A stretch of 64,000 nt of DNA from Sphaerotilus hippei (GTDB taxonomy: Bacteria; Pseudomonadota; Gammaproteobacteria; Burkholderiales; Burkholderiaceae_C), in NCBI RefSeq assembly GCF_003201595.1, contig NZ_QJJS01000006.1:162071-226070 (forward strand), given 5' to 3'. Positions 53,287-64,000 of this stretch are shown here, in pieces (the first letter of the stretch is position 1; every line of letters begins with the position of its first letter). Both the position numbers and the translations under genes were made by a program. The notes below the pieces were generated by a model. It saw nothing but the letters and a program-made list of their open reading frames with translations, was not told the DNA's origin and did not search any database.

Positions 53287-54933
53287 ATGATGAAAGCTCC
53301 CAACAGCAACTGGTGGCGCGGCGGCGTCATCTACCAGATCTACCCGCGCAGCTTCGCCGACAGCAACGGCGACGGCATCGGTGATCTGCCCGGCATCACC
53401 GCCCGCCTCGACCACATCGCGCGCCTGGGGGCCGACGGCATCTGGCTGTCGCCCTTCTTCAGGAGTCCGATGAAGGACTTCGGCTACGACGTCAGCGACT
53501 ACTGCGACGTCGACCCGATGTTCGGCACGCTCGATGACTTCAAGGTGCTGGTGCGGCGTGCGCACGAACTCGGCCTGAAGGTGATGATCGACCAGGTGCT
53601 GTCGCACACGGCCGACCAGCACCCCTGGTTCGTCGAGAGCCGCGCGAGCCTCGACAACCCGAAGGCCGACTGGTACGTCTGGGCCGATGCCAAGGACGAC
53701 GGCAATCCGCCCAACAACTGGCTGTCCATCTTCGGCGGCAGCGCCTGGCAGTGGGACACGCGCCGCTGCCAGTACTACCTGCACAACTTCCTGACCAGCC
53801 AGCCCGACCTGAACTTCCATCACCCCGAGGTGCAGGATGCGCTGCTGGGCACGGTGAAGTTCTGGCTCGACCTGGGCGTGGACGGCTACCGGCTCGACAC
53901 CGCCAACTTCTACTTCCACGACCGCCAGCTGCGCGACAACCCGGGCCGGGGCCGCCCGACGGGTGAGGACCCGGCCGTCAATGCCGTCAATCCTTATGGC
54001 TGGCAGCGCCATATGCACGACAAGAGCCAGCCCGAGAACCTGGTGTTCCTGCAGCGCCTGCGCGCGCTGCTCGACCAGTATCCCGACACGACGATGGTCG
54101 GGGAGATCGGCGACGACGATGGCCTGGCGCGCGTGGCCGAGTACACCAGCGGCGGCGACAAGCTGCACATGGCCTACTGCTTCGACCTGCTCGGCGTGGC
54201 CCATGGTGCGCCCTTCATCCACGGCGTGATGACCCGCTTCGGCGAGGTGGTCGGCAGCGGCTGGCCCTGCTGGGCGCTGTCCAACCACGACGTCGTGCGG
54301 GTGGCCACCCGCTGGGGCGGCGATCGCCCGCCCGCGGCCCTGCTGCGTCTGGCGATGGCTCTCGTGCTGAGCCTGCGCGGCAGCGTCTGCCTCTACCAGG
54401 GCGAGGAGCTCGGCCTGCCCGAGGCCGACGTGGCCTTCGAGGACCTGCAGGATCCCTACGGCATCACGATGTGGCCCGAGTTCAAGGGCCGTGACGGCTG
54501 CCGCACGCCTTTCCCCTGGAGCACGACCGCCCCCGACCTGGGCTTCTCCAGCGTGGCCGGTGGTCGTGCGCCCTGGCTGCCGGTGGCCGCCAGCCACCGG
54601 GCGCTGGCCGTCGACGTGCAGCAGGCCGATGCCGATTCGCTGCTGAACCACACCCGGGCGCTGCTGGCCTGGCGGCGCGGGCAGCCGGCGCTGCGCGACG
54701 GCGAGATGACGCTGCTGCCGCTGCACGATCAGGTGCTGGCCTGGGTACGCCGCAGCGGCCACGAGCGGGTGCTGTGCGCCTTCAACCTGAGCGAGGGCGA
54801 GGCCGTGCTGAACCTGCCGGCCCACGAGCAGGTGGCGGCCGTGCTGAGCGACAGCGGCGTGCGCGGCGCCACGGTGCACGACCGCACGGTGCACTTCGAC
54901 CCCCACGGCGTGCTGTTCGCCCGCCTGGCCTGA
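53287..54933 (+). CDS. alpha-glucosidase, GH13 (AglA-like)
   Basis: This 548-residue GH13 enzyme starts WWRGGVIYQIYPRSFADSNGDGIGDLPGI. It has the catalytic triad Asp204 (nucleophile, DGYRLD), Glu273 (acid/base, VGEIGDDDG) and Asp335 (LSNHDV), and QGEELGLPEADV. No signal peptide is present, so it acts in the cytosol on imported alpha-glucosides. Its place between the permease and ATPase genes mirrors rhizobial aglA. Tandem Met codons at 53287 and 53290 leave the start ambiguous by one residue. Confidence 0.93.
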   Translation: MMKAPNSNWWRGGVIYQIYPRSFADSNGDGIGDLPGITARLDHIARLGADGIWLSPFFRSPMKDFGYDVSDYCDVDPMFGTLDDFKVLVRRAHELGLKVMIDQVLSHTADQHPWFVESRASLDNPKADWYVWADAKDDGNPPNNWLSIFGGSAWQWDTRRCQYYLHNFLTSQPDLNFHHPEVQDALLGTVKFWLDLGVDGYRLDTANFYFHDRQLRDNPGRGRPTGEDPAVNAVNPYGWQRHMHDKSQPENLVFLQRLRALLDQYPDTTMVGEIGDDDGLARVAEYTSGGDKLHMAYCFDLLGVAHGAPFIHGVMTRFGEVVGSGWPCWALSNHDVVRVATRWGGDRPPAALLRLAMALVLSLRGSVCLYQGEELGLPEADVAFEDLQDPYGITMWPEFKGRDGCRTPFPWSTTAPDLGFSSVAGGRAPWLPVAASHRALAVDVQQADADSLLNHTRALLAWRRGQPALRDGEMTLLPLHDQVLAWVRRSGHERVLCAFNLSEGEAVLNLPAHEQVAAVLSDSGVRGATVHDRTVHFDPHGVLFARLA

Positions 54934-54955
54934 ACACCCTTCTTCATCGCACGCC

Positions 54956-56092
<1,137 letters not shown>

Positions 56093-56131
56093 GACGCAGG
56101 GGCCCGTGTCGGTCCGGATCAGGAGGCCGCG

Positions 56132-57853
56132 ATGAGCCCGAACCCCTGGTGGCAGGACCGTGTGGTCTACCAGATCTATCCACGCAGCTTCTGCGACAGC
56201 GACGGCGACGGCATCGGGGACCTGCGCGGCATCACCTCGAAGCTCGACCACCTGCAGGCCCTCGGGGTCGGCGTGGTGTGGCTGTCTCCGATCTACCGCT
56301 CGCCCAACGACGACAACGGCTACGACATCAGCGACTACCGGGAGATCATGCCCGAGTTCGGCACCATGGCCGACTTCGACGAGATGCTGGCGGCCATGCA
56401 TGCGCGTGGCCTCCGGCTGGTGATGGACCTCGTGGTCAACCACAGCTCCGACGAACATCCCTGGTTCCAGGCCGCCCGCACGAGCCGCGACCACCCGCTG
56501 CACGACCACTACATCTGGCGCGAACCCGGTCCTGACGGGGCGCCGCCGACCAACTGGGAGGCGGCCTTCAACGGCTCGGCCTGGGAGTGGAACGAGCCGA
56601 CCGGCGAGTACTACCTGCACATGTTCAGCCGCAAGCAGCCGGACCTGAACTGGGAGAACCCGGCGCTGCGCCAGGAAATCTGGGCGCTGATGCGCTTCTG
56701 GCTCGACAAGGGCGTCGACGGCTTCCGCATGGACGTCATCAACATGATCTCCAAGCCGTGGCGGGCCGACGGCAGCCTGCCCGACGCGCCGGTGGTGCGC
56801 GAGGGCTTCCTGCAGCCGGCCTTCGCCATGGTCTGCAACGGCCCGCGCCTGGGCGAGTTCCTGCAGGAGATGCGGCGCGAGGTGCTCGACCACCACGACA
56901 CGCTCACCGTCGGCGAGGCGCCGCTGGCGACCATCGCCCAGGGCATCGAGCTGACCCATGCCCGCGGCGGGGCGCTGGACATGCTGTTCCAGTTCGAGCA
57001 CATGGACCTCGACAGCGTCGGGGGCCATGTCAACGGCAAGTGGGCGCTCAAGCCGCTGGACCTGCGTGACCTCAAGCAGACCATGAACCGCTGGCAGCAG
57101 GCCCTGCACGGCCAGGGCTGGAACAGCCTCTACCTGTCCAACCACGACCAGCCGCGGCCGGTGTCACGTTTCGGTGACGATGGCCGCTGGCGGGTCGAGT
57201 CGGCCAAGATGCTGGCCACCTGGCTGCACCTGCACCAGGGCACGCCCTACGTCTACCAGGGCGAGGAGCTCGGCATGGGCAACGTCGCCTTCGACGACAT
57301 CCACGACTACCGCGACATCGAGACGCTGAACCACCACCGGGTGGCCACCACCGAACGAGGCCAGGACCCGGCCGAGGTGATGGCCTCGATCCACGCGAAG
57401 GGGCGCGACAACGCCCGCACGCCGATGCCCTGGAGCGCCGGCCCGAAGGCCGGTTTCACCACCGGCGAGCCGTGGCTGCGGCTGCACCCGGACCACGACA
57501 GCGTCAACGCGCAACGGGCGCGGGCCGATCCCGACTCGGTGTTCCACCACTACCGGCGACTGATCGAATTGAGGCGCCAGCACCCGATCATCGTGCATGG
57601 ACGCTTCGATCTGGTGCTTGCCGAGCACCCGCTGATCTACGCCTGGACCCGCACGCTGGGCGATGAGCGCTGGCTGGTGGCGTGCAACTTCAGTGGTGAC
57701 ACGCCGGTGTTCGAATGCCCGGCCGAGCTCGCCGGGCGCGAGGCCCGGCTGGTGATCGGCAACCTGCGTGCCGGGGCAGGGGAGCGGGTCGACGACCTGC
57801 AGGCACTGGTGCTGCGCCCCTGGGAGGCCGTGGTGCTGCGACTGCTCGATTGA
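56132..57853 (+). CDS. alpha-glucosidase / oligo-1,6-glucosidase, GH13
   Basis: This 573-residue enzyme begins NPWWQDRVVYQIYPRSFCDSDGDGIGDLRGI. It has catalytic Asp201 (DGFRMDVINMISK), Glu262 (VGEAP) and Asp339 (SNHDQPRPVSRFG), and the C-terminal beta domain. DVINMI beside the nucleophile is common in GH13 subfamily 23/31 alpha-glucosidases, which also include trehalose-6-phosphate and isomaltose hydrolases, so linkage preference is uncertain. No signal peptide is seen. It is the second glucosidase of the operon, 39 nt after the ATPase gene. Confidence 0.92.
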   Translation: MSPNPWWQDRVVYQIYPRSFCDSDGDGIGDLRGITSKLDHLQALGVGVVWLSPIYRSPNDDNGYDISDYREIMPEFGTMADFDEMLAAMHARGLRLVMDLVVNHSSDEHPWFQAARTSRDHPLHDHYIWREPGPDGAPPTNWEAAFNGSAWEWNEPTGEYYLHMFSRKQPDLNWENPALRQEIWALMRFWLDKGVDGFRMDVINMISKPWRADGSLPDAPVVREGFLQPAFAMVCNGPRLGEFLQEMRREVLDHHDTLTVGEAPLATIAQGIELTHARGGALDMLFQFEHMDLDSVGGHVNGKWALKPLDLRDLKQTMNRWQQALHGQGWNSLYLSNHDQPRPVSRFGDDGRWRVESAKMLATWLHLHQGTPYVYQGEELGMGNVAFDDIHDYRDIETLNHHRVATTERGQDPAEVMASIHAKGRDNARTPMPWSAGPKAGFTTGEPWLRLHPDHDSVNAQRARADPDSVFHHYRRLIELRRQHPIIVHGRFDLVLAEHPLIYAWTRTLGDERWLVACNFSGDTPVFECPAELAGREARLVIGNLRAGAGERVDDLQALVLRPWEAVVLRLLD

Positions 57854-57930
57854 AGGGGATCGGGGTGTCCTGGCGAGCGTTGTGGCGCCCCTGAAACCCG
57901 GCTGGCGCGGGATTGGCTTCCAATCGGGGC

Positions 57931-60900
57931 ATGAATGCTCGCACACCGTCCGATCCGACCGCCGTCGCCACCCGTCTGGCGGCCTACACCGCCCAGGCCC
58001 GCGCCATCATCCTGGCCCGTCAGGACCCCCGAACCGGCCTGCTGCCGGCCAGCACCGCCATCACGGTGCATGGCGACTACACCCACGCCTGGGTGCGTGA
58101 CAACGTCTACAGCATCCTGGCGATCTGGGCGCTCGACCTGGCCCACCGCGACCAGCAGCCGGCCGTCGCCAAGGAGCTGCGCGAGCGGGTCGAGGCGCTG
58201 ATGCGCGGCCTGCTCGCGGCCATGATGAAGCAGGCGCACAAGGTCGAGCGTTTCAAGCACACCCAGCACCCGCTCGATGCGCTGCACGCCAAGTACTCGA
58301 CCAGCACCGGCGAGCCGGTCGTCGGCGACGCCGAGTGGGGCCACCTGCAGATCGACGCCACCGCGATCTTCCTGCTGCTGCTGGCCCAGATGAGCGCCAG
58401 CGGGCTGCGCCTGGTGCGCACGGTGGCCGAGGCCAGCTTCGTGCAGAACCTGGTGCACTACCTGGCCCGCGCCTACCGCACGCCCGACTACGGCATCTGG
58501 GAGCGTGGCCACAAGCGCAACGAAGGGCGTGCCGAGATCAACGCCAGCTCGGTGGGCATGGCCAAGGCGGCGCTGGAGGCCATCAGCGGCTACAACCTGC
58601 TGCCGGGCTGGGCGCCTCGCATCCTGGTGCAGGGCGACGACATCGCCCACGCCCGCATGACGCTGGCCGGGCTGCTGCCGCGCGAGTCCGAAAGCAAGGA
58701 GACCGATGCGGCGCTGCTGTCGATCATCGGCTTTCCCGCCTTCGCGGTCGACGACCCGGCGCTGGTGGAGGCCACCCGCGCGCGCATCATCGCCAAGCTG
58801 CAGGGCCGCTACGGCTGCAAGCGTTTCCTGCGCGACGGCCACCAGACGGTGGTCGAGGACCACAGCCGGCTGCATTACGAGCCGGGCGAGCTGCAGCGTT
58901 TCCGCCGCATCGAGAGCGAGTGGCCGCTGTTCTTCTGCTACCTGCTGCTCGACGCCGTGCTGCGGGGCGACGAGGTGGCGGCGGCGGACTACCGCGGCCG
59001 CCTCGAGGGCCTGATGCAGGAGCGCGACGGCCAGAGGCTGCTGCCCGAGCTCTACCTCGTGCCGCCCGAGGCGGTCGAGGCCGAACGTGAGCAGCCGCAC
59101 AGCCAGGACCGGGTGCCCAACGACAACGTGCCGCTGGTCTGGGCCCAGAGCCTCTACCTGGTCGGCGCGCTGCTGCAGGACGGACTGATCCGTCCCGAGC
59201 AGCTCGATCCGCTCGGCCGCCACCGCATCCTCGAGGCCCCGGAGCCCGCGCCGGTGACGGTCCAGCTGGCGCTGCTGGCCACCGACCGGCTGGTGCAGGC
59301 CCGCCTGGCCTCGCATGGCATCGCCGCGCAGACGCTCGCCGAGGTCCAGCCCGTCCAGGTGCGTTACGCCGACGAACTCGACGCGGCCCTGACCCGCCTG
59401 GGCCAGCACGAGGCGCTCGGCCTGAGCGGTCGGCCACGCCAGCGCCTGGGCAGCCTGGCCACCAGCCGGGTGTACCGGGACGGGGAGCAGACGGTCGTGT
59501 TCCTGCCGGCCCTGTTCAACCGCCAGGGCTTCTACCTCGGGCTGGACAACCGTCTGCTGGTCGACGAGTTCCAGGCCGAGGTGGCTTACCTGCGCACCCA
59601 CTGGCGGGCCGACACCGGCAGCGCCGGCGGTGCGCCTGCCCAGCCGCTGCTGGCGCTGCTGATCGGCGAGCCGATGCTCGATGCGATCGGGGCCGACGGT
59701 CTGCTGGCCTACCTGCGCCAGGTGTCGCCGGCCTGCGCCGGGGCGGCGGCCGACGGCCTGCGGGCCGCGCCGCTCGCGCAGCTGCTGCCCGCCGCGGCGA
59801 CGGCCGAGATCGACGGCCTGCCGGCGGCGGTGGCCCTGCCGGCCGACCCGGCCGCCGCGGCCGCGGTGCTCGACTGGGAAGAGGCCGCCACCCGCGCGCT
59901 CAGCCCGGCCCGGGCCGCGGCGCTGGAGCGCACCCACGACGATGCCGCACTGGAGCGCCAGCTCGAGCGCAGCCGCAACCCCTACGAGCAGGTCGAGATC
60001 CTCGGCCTGCTGAGCCAGCGCCGCGGCCTCGATGCGCCCACGGCGCTGGGCGGCACGCTGCGCCAGCTGACCGGCGCGGTCTACGCGCGGGCCGGCCGGC
60101 AGCGCCGCTGGGGGGTGATCCGGCGTGCCGCCGGGGTGCTCGACATCCACGACGAGACGCTCGAGGACGCGGTGGCGCAGATCGTCGTGCGGCAGAAGCA
60201 GGTGTCCGTGGGACGCGCCTACGATGCCGCGGCCATCATCGCCGCGCCGCTGGGCAACGGCGAGCTGTTCGAGCGCCTGCGCGCCTTCGGCGGCGACGAT
60301 GCCCGCGGCCGGGTGCTGATCCAGGAAATCGTGCTGCTGCTGGGCACGCTGATCAAGGCCGATGCGACGCTGTTCAAGGGCACGCTGACGCTGCGCCCCT
60401 GGTATCTGCTGCTGCTGATCACCGGCCGGCTGGCGCTCGAGCACGGCCTGAGCCAGGCCGAGGCCTTCGATCACCTGCTCGACTGCAGCCCGCAGGCGCT
60501 GCTGGCCCGGCTGCGCGAGGTGATCGTGCGTGAGCAGGAGGTCAGCCGCGACCTCGTGCGCCTGCAGTCGCTGCACACCGGTGAAGGCGGCGGGGCGCTC
60601 GTGGCGGTCCAGTTCCCGGCCGGCAACGATCCGGTGCTGTCGAGCGACCTGCCGGACTGGCTGGCCTGGCGCGAGCTCAGCGGCGTCGTCACGCGCCTGC
60701 CGGCGGACTTCCACGAGCGCATCTGGGCCCTGCTGCGCCAGGTGCCGGGCCTGGTGATCGGCGACCAGCTCGATGCCCGCAACCGCCTCGACAGCACGCT
60801 GGCCCGGGCCGACAGCACGCCGGGCGAGCGTGGCTTCGCGCTGCAGGTCGAGGAGCTGCTCAACAAGATCCATGCGCCCGAGTACCGCCAGCTGACGATC

Positions 60901-61281
60901 GAGGCGCTGCTGGCGGTCAGCGACATCCTGCGGGCCAACGCCGACCTGCGTCTGGACAGCTGGCTGGTGATGGACGTGCTCGTGGGCATCGCGGTGCGCC
61001 AGGGCTGGCAGCAGGCCATGGGCGAGGCCCATGTCGATGCCGACTACAACGAGCACCGTGCCCACGCCTGGGAGGCGTTCTACGCCAGCCCGCCCCACCG
61101 CGTGGCCAATCTGGTGATGGCCGCGATGGCCTATCTGGTGGAGCGGGCGCGCCGCGAGGCGCTGGAGGTGCCCGTGGAGGCGCCCGAGGCGCCGGTCGAG
61201 ACGGCTGCCGAACCGGACGTGCCCGGGCCCGGCGATCTGCCGGGGACGGTCGAGGTGGTGGAGGCGTCCGCACCGGAGTGA
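57931..61281 (+). CDS. phosphorylase-kinase alpha/beta-like protein (GH15-type catalytic-like domain)
   Basis: This 1116-residue cytosolic protein resembles eukaryotic phosphorylase kinase alpha/beta subunits. It has an N-terminal GH15-like (alpha/alpha)6 barrel (LARQDPRTGLLPAS, DYTHAWVRDNVYSILAIWALDLAHRD, GHLQIDATAIFLLLLAQM). Next comes LQGRYGCKRFLRDG (about residues 290-303) with YEPGELQRFRRIESEWPLFFCYLLLDAV, a run I recall as strongly conserved in PhK. A long helical C-terminal half contains the PhK-like GLSQAEAFDHLLDCSP region. Bacterial homologues are labelled GH15 family, with no proven function. It lies 77 nt after the second alpha-glucosidase. ATG 57931 begins MNARTPSDP. Confidence 0.82.
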   Translation: MNARTPSDPTAVATRLAAYTAQARAIILARQDPRTGLLPASTAITVHGDYTHAWVRDNVYSILAIWALDLAHRDQQPAVAKELRERVEALMRGLLAAMMKQAHKVERFKHTQHPLDALHAKYSTSTGEPVVGDAEWGHLQIDATAIFLLLLAQMSASGLRLVRTVAEASFVQNLVHYLARAYRTPDYGIWERGHKRNEGRAEINASSVGMAKAALEAISGYNLLPGWAPRILVQGDDIAHARMTLAGLLPRESESKETDAALLSIIGFPAFAVDDPALVEATRARIIAKLQGRYGCKRFLRDGHQTVVEDHSRLHYEPGELQRFRRIESEWPLFFCYLLLDAVLRGDEVAAADYRGRLEGLMQERDGQRLLPELYLVPPEAVEAEREQPHSQDRVPNDNVPLVWAQSLYLVGALLQDGLIRPEQLDPLGRHRILEAPEPAPVTVQLALLATDRLVQARLASHGIAAQTLAEVQPVQVRYADELDAALTRLGQHEALGLSGRPRQRLGSLATSRVYRDGEQTVVFLPALFNRQGFYLGLDNRLLVDEFQAEVAYLRTHWRADTGSAGGAPAQPLLALLIGEPMLDAIGADGLLAYLRQVSPACAGAAADGLRAAPLAQLLPAAATAEIDGLPAAVALPADPAAAAAVLDWEEAATRALSPARAAALERTHDDAALERQLERSRNPYEQVEILGLLSQRRGLDAPTALGGTLRQLTGAVYARAGRQRRWGVIRRAAGVLDIHDETLEDAVAQIVVRQKQVSVGRAYDAAAIIAAPLGNGELFERLRAFGGDDARGRVLIQEIVLLLGTLIKADATLFKGTLTLRPWYLLLLITGRLALEHGLSQAEAFDHLLDCSPQALLARLREVIVREQEVSRDLVRLQSLHTGEGGGALVAVQFPAGNDPVLSSDLPDWLAWRELSGVVTRLPADFHERIWALLRQVPGLVIGDQLDARNRLDSTLARADSTPGERGFALQVEELLNKIHAPEYRQLTIEALLAVSDILRANADLRLDSWLVMDVLVGIAVRQGWQQAMGEAHVDADYNEHRAHAWEAFYASPPHRVANLVMAAMAYLVERARREALEVPVEAPEAPVETAAEPDVPGPGDLPGTVEVVEASAPE

Positions 61282-61340
61282 CGGGTGCGTGGCGTGAAGG
61301 GGCCGGGTTTTCCCGGCTGTTCTGCAGGATGGTCATTCAT

Positions 61341-61358
61341 TGTTCAATATATTGAACA
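61341..61358. promoter_or_regulatory. perfect 18-bp palindrome upstream of mmsA (putative operator)
   Basis: TGTTCAATATATTGAACA is identical to its reverse complement. It is an AT-rich island in a GC-rich gap, 83 nt before the mmsA ATG. The shape fits a dimeric repressor site such as TetR, GntR or MarR; no regulator gene is adjacent, so the protein that binds is unknown. A TAGACT (61402-61407) downstream could be the -10 box. Confidence 0.7.
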
Positions 61359-61440
61359 GTGTGTCCGTCCACCCGGTCTGGGCGGAGCGCCTGCGACTGC
61401 CTAGACTGCGCAGCATCCACCCGACTCCAGGAGACCGTTC

Positions 61441-62961
<1,521 letters not shown>

Positions 62962-62982
62962 CGGTCTGAGAGGGTTCAACCG

Positions 62983-63015
62983 GCAGCGCAGTCTTGTCAT
63001 ACTGCGCTGCTTTTT
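62983..63015 (+). terminator. intrinsic terminator of mmsA
   Basis: A perfect 10-bp stem GCAGCGCAGT (62983-62992) / ACTGCGCTGC (63001-63010), with an 8-nt loop and five T. It is 22 nt after the mmsA stop. The remaining gap to 63203 holds a TATAGT (63114-63119) that may be the -10 box of the next gene. Confidence 0.88.
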
Positions 63016-63203
63016 GCCTTTCGGCGCGCAGCGGTGGGGTCGCTGACCCCTGGTTCCCGGCTCCGCCCGATGCGATCAGCCCCCTTCCCGGGGTGCCTGT
63101 CAGGTGATCGCTTTATAGTGTTAACCCTGGTTCGTGGCCTGTTCACCTGCGCCCTCATGGCGCGGGTCGGCAGGCGCCTGTTTCCGTCTCTCTGGAGAAG
63201 CTG

Positions 63204-63758
63204 ATGTCCCGTTCGTACACCAAGACCACCCTGTCCTCCGCGGCGCTGATCATCGCCGCCTCGCTGGCCGCCTGCAGCAGCACCCCGACCGCCACCGCTC
63301 CCGTGGCCGCCGCTCCGGCCCCGGTGGCCGCGCCTGCCGCACCGGTCGCCGCTGCCCCGGTCGCGACCCCTGCCGCCGCCGTGACCGCACTGCCGGCCCA
63401 CCTGGACCCGAGCAACCTGATCTCGACCGCTCGCAGCGTGTACTTCGACTTCGACCAGTACGTGGTCAAGGGCGAGTTCAACGGCCTGGTCGAGCGTCAA
63501 GGCAAGTACCTGGCGTCCAACCCGGCGCTGAAGGTGCGGGTCGAAGGCAACACCGACGAACGTGGTGGCAGCGAATACAACCTGGCCCTGGGCCAGAAGC
63601 GTTCCGAAGCCCTGGTCAAGGCGCTGAAGGTCTATGGCGTCAAGGACGGCCAGGCCGAAGCCGTCAGCTACGGCAAGGAGCGTCCCAAGGCCGCCGGCCA
63701 CAACGAGGCCGCCTGGTCGCAGAACCGCCGCGCCGACATCGTCTACCCGGCCAAGTGA
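63204..63758 (+). CDS. OmpA-family lipoprotein (Pal-like)
   Basis: This 184-residue protein has a lipoprotein signal ending LAAC (Cys24), an Ala/Pro/Val-rich linker with repeats of the APVAA type (about residues 30-68) and an OmpA-like peptidoglycan-binding domain (VYFDFDQYVVKGEFNGLVERQGKYL, VRVEGNTDERGGSEYNLALGQKRSEALVKAL, NRRADIVY). It should tie the outer membrane to peptidoglycan. It resembles Pal but is not next to tolB, so a Pal paralogue is likely. TGGAGAAG precedes the ATG. Confidence 0.9.
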   Translation: MSRSYTKTTLSSAALIIAASLAACSSTPTATAPVAAAPAPVAAPAAPVAAAPVATPAAAVTALPAHLDPSNLISTARSVYFDFDQYVVKGEFNGLVERQGKYLASNPALKVRVEGNTDERGGSEYNLALGQKRSEALVKALKVYGVKDGQAEAVSYGKERPKAAGHNEAAWSQNRRADIVYPAK

Positions 63759-63807
63759 TGACGCGGGCGAACCGCCGGCCTCGGCCAGCGGTTCGCGCTG
63801 CGCCATG

Positions 63808-63838
63808 AAAAAAGGGCTTCCCGAGGGGAAGCCCTTTT
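63808..63838. terminator. bidirectional intrinsic terminator
   Basis: Arms 63810-63822 and 63826-63838 form a perfect 13-bp stem (AAAAGGGCTTCCC and its complement) with T runs in both orientations. It lies between the convergent Pal-like and porin genes. Confidence 0.88.
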
Positions 63839-63909
63839 GCATGGAGCGGTGAGCGCCGGGGTTCCCTGGTGGGGAGGATCCGGCGCGGGGGGCCCGAAGG
63901 CCCGCGGGA

Positions 63910-64000
63910 TCAGAAGGCGTAGTTGAAGCGCACGCGCAGGGAGGTGTTCTTGTCGGGGGTGCCGGCCGCCAGGTCCTTGCCCTTGGAGTAGGACAGGGCG
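63910..64000 (-). CDS. C-terminal end of an outer-membrane porin (partial)
   Basis: The minus strand reads 29 codons into the window edge and ends LRVRFNYAF followed by TGA. A terminal Phe after alternating hydrophobic residues is the outer-membrane beta-barrel sorting signal, and KNTSLRVRFNYAF is typical of Burkholderiales general porins (porin_4 family). The 5' part lies beyond position 64000. Confidence 0.75.
   Translation of the reverse strand, partial: ALSYSKGKDLAAGTPDKNTSLRVRFNYAF

Noticed and set aside
57637..61098. 1153-codon open frame on the minus strand opposite the PhK-like gene
   Set aside because: It is a GC-rich antisense shadow: composition is dominated by Arg/Gly/Val/Gln/His/Leu with no domain, while the plus-strand frame has clear motifs.
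63290..63400. Repetitive GCCGCTCC-like stretch in the Pal-like gene
   Set aside because: This is the Ala/Pro/Val linker of the lipoprotein, not a CRISPR or mobile repeat.

Overview
The window is high-GC DNA (about 70% by eye) with dense, mostly intact genes and no insertion sequence, prophage or CRISPR array that I can recognise. It looks like a chromosomal segment of a betaproteobacterium of the order Burkholderiales, possibly the Leptothrix/Rubrivivax side. The reasons are the petABC-sspA-sspB order, the glucokinase-RpiR (HexR type) fusion, the ArgP-type regulator and TldD. The genus assignment is inference.

Positions 1-16335 hold most of an aryl-polyene (xanthomonadin-type) pigment locus. 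A plus-strand operon encodes a LolA-like carrier, an MMPL/RND exporter, a polysaccharide deacetylase, a methyltransferase, a ketosynthase, a ketosynthase-like chain-length factor, a dehydratase, a ketoreductase and, unusually, a cation:proton antiporter. Many of these genes overlap by 4 nt. A convergent minus-strand operon encodes a flavin-dependent halogenase-like enzyme, a chorismatase (XanB2/FkbO type), a MipA/OmpV outer-membrane protein, an acyltransferase, a glycosyltransferase, a lipoprotein and a CBS-domain protein. The inferred division of labour is: chorismatase makes the hydroxybenzoate starter, KS/CLF/KR/DH build the polyene, halogenase and methyltransferase decorate it, acyl- and glycosyltransferases attach it to a carrier, and LolA/MMPL move it to the outer membrane. 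The carrier proteins and starter ligase are not seen and would lie left of position 1.

Positions 16512-45705 are mainly housekeeping: a phosphoesterase with a Ser/Thr kinase-UspA fusion, argG with a histone-H1-like tail, ppnP, radA, a LysE exporter, a rhomboid protease, arfB, alr, lplT, an aromatic aminotransferase, mscL, the cytochrome bc1 operon, sspAB, tRNA-Thr(TGT), dinB, tldD, aroG behind a clear Phe/Tyr/Trp transcription attenuator, a cobalamin adenosyltransferase, an argP-like regulator and a dadA-type dehydrogenase.

Positions 45992-61281 are an alpha-glucoside (trehalose/maltose type) utilisation locus. A minus-strand operon carries three regulators (LacI, Glk-HexR fusion, LysR). It faces a plus-strand operon with a binding protein, two permeases, an alpha-glucosidase, an ABC ATPase, a second alpha-glucosidase and an 1116-residue protein resembling the alpha/beta subunits of eukaryotic phosphorylase kinase. 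Two HexR-like palindromes lie in the AT-rich divergent promoter region. The right end has mmsA, preceded by a perfect 18-bp palindrome, a Pal-like OmpA lipoprotein, and the C-terminus of a porin cut by the window edge.
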